Source: Nostocoides sp. (lineage in GTDB: Bacteria > Actinomycetota > Actinomycetes > Actinomycetales > Dermatophilaceae). Taken from it: a DNA stretch of 64,000 nucleotides. The stretch lies in the NCBI GenBank assembly GCA_016702415.1, contig JADJEA010000011.1, positions 62,001-126,000 on the forward strand, given 5' to 3'. Below, one piece after another: positions 60,786 through 64,000 of the stretch (positions are counted from its first letter, which is position 1; each line of letters opens with the position of its first letter). A program made the translations under genes and the position numbers. The notes under the pieces are model-generated. The model was not told where the DNA came from. It saw only the letters and a program-made list of their open reading frames with translations, and did not search any database.

Positions 60786-63700
60786 TCAGCGGTTGAACGC
60801 GGCGGCCAGCAAGGCCGCCTCTTCGACCGCGTGCTTCTTGGACGACCCGGTCGCGGGGGAGGCCGAGGCGGGCCGTGAGACGGACAGCAGGGGCCGGGTG
60901 AAGCCGTTGGCGAGCAGTTGCTCCGGCAGGTTGAGCGCGAGGAACGGATAAGCCCCCTGATTGCGGGGCTCGTCCTGGACGTGGACCAGGTCGGCGTTCG
61001 GGTACTCCGCCATCATTCGTGCGATCTGGTCGCCAGCGAGGGGATAGAGCTGCTCCAGCCGAAGGATTGCCGTCCGCTGATCGCCCCGCTTCTCCCGCTC
61101 CGCCTCCAACTCGTAGACCACCTTGCCACTAGCCAGAAGGACCCGGTCGACGGCGTGTTTGGGCAGCGACAGCCGGTCGGGCAGCACCGGGCGGAAGGTG
61201 CCGCTGGTGAAGTCCTCGGGCATCGAGGAGGCGGCCTTGAGCCGCAGCATCGACTTGGGCGTGAAGACCACCAGTGGGCGGCGGGGGCGGGCATACGCCT
61301 GGCGCCGCAGCAGGTGGAAATGGCTCGCCGGCGTCGACGGATAGGCGACCGTCATGTTGTCCTCGGCGCACAACTGGAGGTAGCGCTCGATACGCGCGCT
61401 GGAGTGGTCGGGCCCTTGCCCCTCGTAGCCGTGCGGGAGGAGGAGGACGACGGAGGAGCGTTGCCCCCACTTCTGTTCCGAGGAGGAGATGAACTCGTCG
61501 AGGATCGTCTGAGCGCCATTGGCGAAGTCGCCGAACTGCGCTTCCCACAGGACGAGGGCGTCGGGGCGCTCGACGGAATAGCCGTACTCGAAGCCCATCG
61601 CGGCATACTCGGACAGCATGGAGTCGTAGACCCAGAACTTGGCCTGGTCATCACTGAGGTAGCGCAATGGTGTCCACTCGCCGGCCGTCGTCTTGTCGAT
61701 GAGGACGGCATGGCGCTGGACGAACGTGCCGCGGCGGCTGTCCTGACCGGCCAACCGGACCGGGGTGCCCTCCATCAGGAGGGAGCCGAACGCGATCAAC
61801 TCACCTGTGCCCCAGTCGATCCCACCTTCGCGCACCGACTCTGCGCGCTTCTCCATCGCCTGGAGGAGCTTGGGGTGGACGGTGAAGCCGGGCGGAGCGT
61901 CGACAAACGCGTTGCCGATCCGCTGCAGGGTTTCCGGACTGATGGCGGTGTCGCTGGCGGAGCGGCGGGGCGCGTCGGCGGACTGGACCGCGGGGAGCGC
62001 GAGACCGGCGTGGCCCTCGACATCGGTGCCCCGAGTGGCGGGGTCGCTGCGCCGATCGCCCTGCTGCAGCGCCGCCTTGGTCTCGACGAAGACGCGCTCG
62101 AGCTGTTGCTGGTAGTCCCGCAGCGCGGCGTCGGCCTCGTCCTGCGAGATGTCGCCACGGCCGATGAGAGCTTCGGTGTAGAGCTTGCGGACGCTGCGCT
62201 TGGCCTCAATGAGGTTGTACATCAGCGGCTGGGTCATCGACGGGTCGTCGCCCTCGTTGTGCCCCCTCCGGCGGTAGCACACCATGTCGATGACGACGTC
62301 CTTGTCGAACTCCTGGCGGAACTCGTAGGCGAGTTCGGCGACGTGGACGCAGGCTTCGGGGTCGTCGCCGTTGACGTGGAAGATCGGTGCCTGAACCATC
62401 TTGGCGACGTCGGTGCAATAGAGGGACGAGCGCGAACTGCTCGGAGCGGTCGTGAATCCGACCTGGTTGTTGATGACGACGTGGATCGTGCCGCCGGTCC
62501 GATATCCCCGCAACTGGGAGAGGTTGAGGGTCTCGGCGACGACGCCTTGACCCGCGAACGCGGCGTCACCGTGCAGCAGGATGGGCAGGACGGTGAAGTC
62601 CTCGCCGCCGAGGTTGATGCGGTCCTGCTTGGCTCGGGCGATGCCCTCGAGTACGGGGTTGACCGCCTCGAGGTGGGAGGGGTTGGCGGCGAGATGAACC
62701 TTGGTGGTGTCGCCGTTCTCGGCAGTGAAGACGCCCTCGGTCCCGAGGTGGTATTTCACGTCGCCGGATCCCTGAACCGAGCGCGGGTCGAGGCGACCCT
62801 CGAACTCCTGGAAGATCTGGCCGGGGGACTTCCCGGCGATATTGGCGAGGACGTTGAGGCGGCCGCGGTGCGGCATACCGATGCAGACCTCGTCCAGACG
62901 GTCGGTCGCGGCGCGCGACAGGATCCGGTCGAGAAGGGCGATGACCGACTCGCCGCCTTCGAGGGAGAAGCGTTTCTGCCCGACGAACTTGGTCTGGAGG
63001 AAGGTCTCGAAGGCCTCGGCGGCATTGAGACGGCGCAGGATGCGCAGTTGCTCTTCGCGGGGGATCTTGGCGTAGCCGACCTCGACCTTGCGCTGGATCC
63101 ACTTGCGCTGTGCGGGATCGGTGATGTGCATGTACTCGATACCGATGGTGCGGCAGTAGGAGTCGCGCAGGATGCCGAGGATGCGCCGCAACGGGAGGAA
63201 GGCCTGCCCGCCGAAGCCGCCGGTGGCGAAGTGCCGGTCGAGGTCCCACAGACTCAGGTCGTGGGTGGTGACATCGAGGTCGGGGTGGCGCCGCTGCCGG
63301 TATTCGAGCGGGTCGGTGTCGGCCATGAGGTGGCCGCGGACGCGATAGGCGTTGATGAGCTGCTGGACGCGGGCGACCTTGTTGATGTCGTCATCGTGCG
63401 AGGCGTCGATGTCGCGGACCCAGCGCACCGGCTCGTAGGGGATGCGCAGGCTCTCGAAGATGTCGTCGTAGAACCCGTCCTCGCCGAGGAGGAGCCCGTG
63501 GATGACCCGCAAGAGGTCGCCCGACTGGGCCCCCTGGATGATCCGGTGGTCATACGTCGAGGTCAACGTCAAGATCTTGCTGACGCCATTGCGGTTGAGG
63601 ATGGTCAGGCTCGCGCCCTGCCACTCGGCGGGATACTCCAGGGACCCGACGCCGATGATGGCGCCCTGGCCCTTCATCAGGCGGGGCACCGAGTGGACCG

Positions 63701-64000
63701 TGCCGAGGGTGCCGGGGTTGGTCAGGCTGATGGTGGTGCCCTGGAAGTCCTCGACGGTCAGTGTGCCCGCGCGCGCCTTCTTGATGATGGTTTCGTATGC
63801 CGCCCAGAACCGCCCGAAGTCCATCGCCTCGGCCGCCTTGATCGACGGGACGAGCAACTGGCGGGAGCCGTCGGGCTTGGCCTGGTCGATGGCGATGCCG
63901 AGGTTGACGTGTGCCGGCACGCTGAGGGCCGGTTTGCCGTCGACCTCGGTATAGCTGTTGTTGAGCTCGGGCATCGACGCGAGCGCACGCACGAGAGCGA
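60786..64000 (-). CDS. kgd: Multifunctional 2-oxoglutarate decarboxylase/dehydrogenase E1 with succinyltransferase domain (5' end outside window)
   Basis: At least 1,070 residues of the ~1,230-1,270 in the family; the frame is open to the window edge. In order: an E2-like acyltransferase domain with catalytic TYDHRIIQGAQSGDLL, then the ThDP-dependent E1 part (CIGMPHRGRLNVLANIAGK, HLGTEGVFTAENGD, CYRRRGHNEGDDPSMTQPLMY) and the C-terminal transketolase-like domain (LPHGYEGQGPDHSSARIERYLQLC). It decarboxylates 2-oxoglutarate and links it to the TCA cycle, or forms 2-hydroxy-3-oxoadipate. Four CGGCATAC motifs occur within it, as in the other core genes. Confidence 0.97.
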   Translation of the reverse strand, partial: ALVRALASMPELNNSYTEVDGKPALSVPAHVNLGIAIDQAKPDGSRQLLVPSIKAAEAMDFGRFWAAYETIIKKARAGTLTVEDFQGTTISLTNPGTLGTVHSVPRLMKGQGAIIGVGSLEYPAEWQGASLTILNRNGVSKILTLTSTYDHRIIQGAQSGDLLRVIHGLLLGEDGFYDDIFESLRIPYEPVRWVRDIDASHDDDINKVARVQQLINAYRVRGHLMADTDPLEYRQRRHPDLDVTTHDLSLWDLDRHFATGGFGGQAFLPLRRILGILRDSYCRTIGIEYMHITDPAQRKWIQRKVEVGYAKIPREEQLRILRRLNAAEAFETFLQTKFVGQKRFSLEGGESVIALLDRILSRAATDRLDEVCIGMPHRGRLNVLANIAGKSPGQIFQEFEGRLDPRSVQGSGDVKYHLGTEGVFTAENGDTTKVHLAANPSHLEAVNPVLEGIARAKQDRINLGGEDFTVLPILLHGDAAFAGQGVVAETLNLSQLRGYRTGGTIHVVINNQVGFTTAPSSSRSSLYCTDVAKMVQAPIFHVNGDDPEACVHVAELAYEFRQEFDKDVVIDMVCYRRRGHNEGDDPSMTQPLMYNLIEAKRSVRKLYTEALIGRGDISQDEADAALRDYQQQLERVFVETKAALQQGDRRSDPATRGTDVEGHAGLALPAVQSADAPRRSASDTAISPETLQRIGNAFVDAPPGFTVHPKLLQAMEKRAESVREGGIDWGTGELIAFGSLLMEGTPVRLAGQDSRRGTFVQRHAVLIDKTTAGEWTPLRYLSDDQAKFWVYDSMLSEYAAMGFEYGYSVERPDALVLWEAQFGDFANGAQTILDEFISSSEQKWGQRSSVVLLLPHGYEGQGPDHSSARIERYLQLCAEDNMTVAYPSTPASHFHLLRRQAYARPRRPLVVFTPKSMLRLKAASSMPEDFTSGTFRPVLPDRLSLPKHAVDRVLLASGKVVYELEAEREKRGDQRTAILRLEQLYPLAGDQIARMMAEYPNADLVHVQDEPRNQGAYPFLALNLPEQLLANGFTRPLLSVSRPASASPATGSSKKHAVEEAALLAAAFNR

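Noticed and set aside
1..64000. tRNA genes, CRISPR arrays, insertion sequences or prophage genes
   Set aside because: None was recognisable. The only repeats are intragenic or short tandem ones, and no transposase or integrase-like protein is encoded despite the patchy EPS loci.

Overview
The window reads as a chromosomal segment of a high-GC member of the Actinomycetota, possibly of the order Micrococcales. The evidence is: frequent GTG starts and 4-bp ATGA or GTGA gene overlaps, a SigR/RsrA-type sigma and anti-sigma pair, a 24-residue bL37 ribosomal protein, a nickel superoxide dismutase with its SodX protease, a monomeric isocitrate dehydrogenase, a fused 2-oxoglutarate decarboxylase/dehydrogenase (Kgd), and polysaccharide co-polymerases fused to tyrosine kinases. 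I saw no tRNA, rRNA, CRISPR array, transposase or phage gene.

Layout. 1-2.8 kb: 3' part of a secreted surface protein with duplicated repeats, a Calx-beta domain and three IPT/TIG-like domains. 2.9-5.2 kb (minus): isocitrate dehydrogenase. 5.3-21.1 kb: exopolysaccharide (EPS) locus A. Its plus-strand block holds a GINT1_N-like protein, a flippase, a GT4, a sugar reductase, an MraY/WecA-type initiating transferase and a polymerase. Its minus-strand block holds a beta-helix protein, a sulfotransferase, a GT4 and a sugar 4,6-dehydratase. Two tandem Wzz-tyrosine kinase genes follow. 21.4-24.5 kb (minus): sulfate activation genes (cysC, a TauE-type exporter, cysQ). 24.6-29.3 kb (minus): a Tad/Flp pilus operon. 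29.8-35.8 kb (plus): a dipeptide/oligopeptide ABC operon whose first permease gene is broken. 35.9-37 kb: pterin dehydratase and a VIT1-like transporter. 37-39.2 kb (minus): malQ. 39.3-41.2 kb: an unknown ORF, sigR-rsrA with an autoregulatory-type promoter, and the bL37 gene. 41.4-43.9 kb: a small secreted peptide and two HD-domain membrane proteins. 43.9-44.8 kb (minus): sodN-sodX. 44.9-60.5 kb: EPS locus B, with an SGNH hydrolase, five glycosyltransferases, GDP-fucose synthesis (gmd, fcl), an acetyltransferase, a polymerase, a small ORF plus PqqD-like protein, a low-molecular-weight tyrosine phosphatase, a third Wzz-kinase, a nucleotidyltransferase and a second flippase. 60.6-64 kb (minus): a DUF6104 protein and kgd, cut by the window end.

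How it fits together. Locus A can make and load a 6-deoxy-HexNAc-1-phosphate initiating sugar, flip and polymerise the unit, and possibly sulfate it. PAPS would come from cysC, and cysQ would clear the PAP by-product. Locus B supplies GDP-fucose, acetylation and a second Wzx/Wzy/Wzz set, but no initiating transferase is visible in it.

Two signals are the most unusual. First, the octamer CGGCATAC/GTATGCCG is strongly over-represented, and about three times denser in the housekeeping blocks than in the EPS loci; it may be a DNA uptake-like or chromosome-organising sequence. Second, a 37-residue ORF is translationally coupled to a PqqD-like (RiPP recognition element-like) gene inside EPS locus B, with a nucleotidyltransferase nearby. 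Four genes (a permease, an HD protein, a polymerase and the nucleotidyltransferase) are interrupted by frameshift or deletion. This may be true decay or sequencing error.
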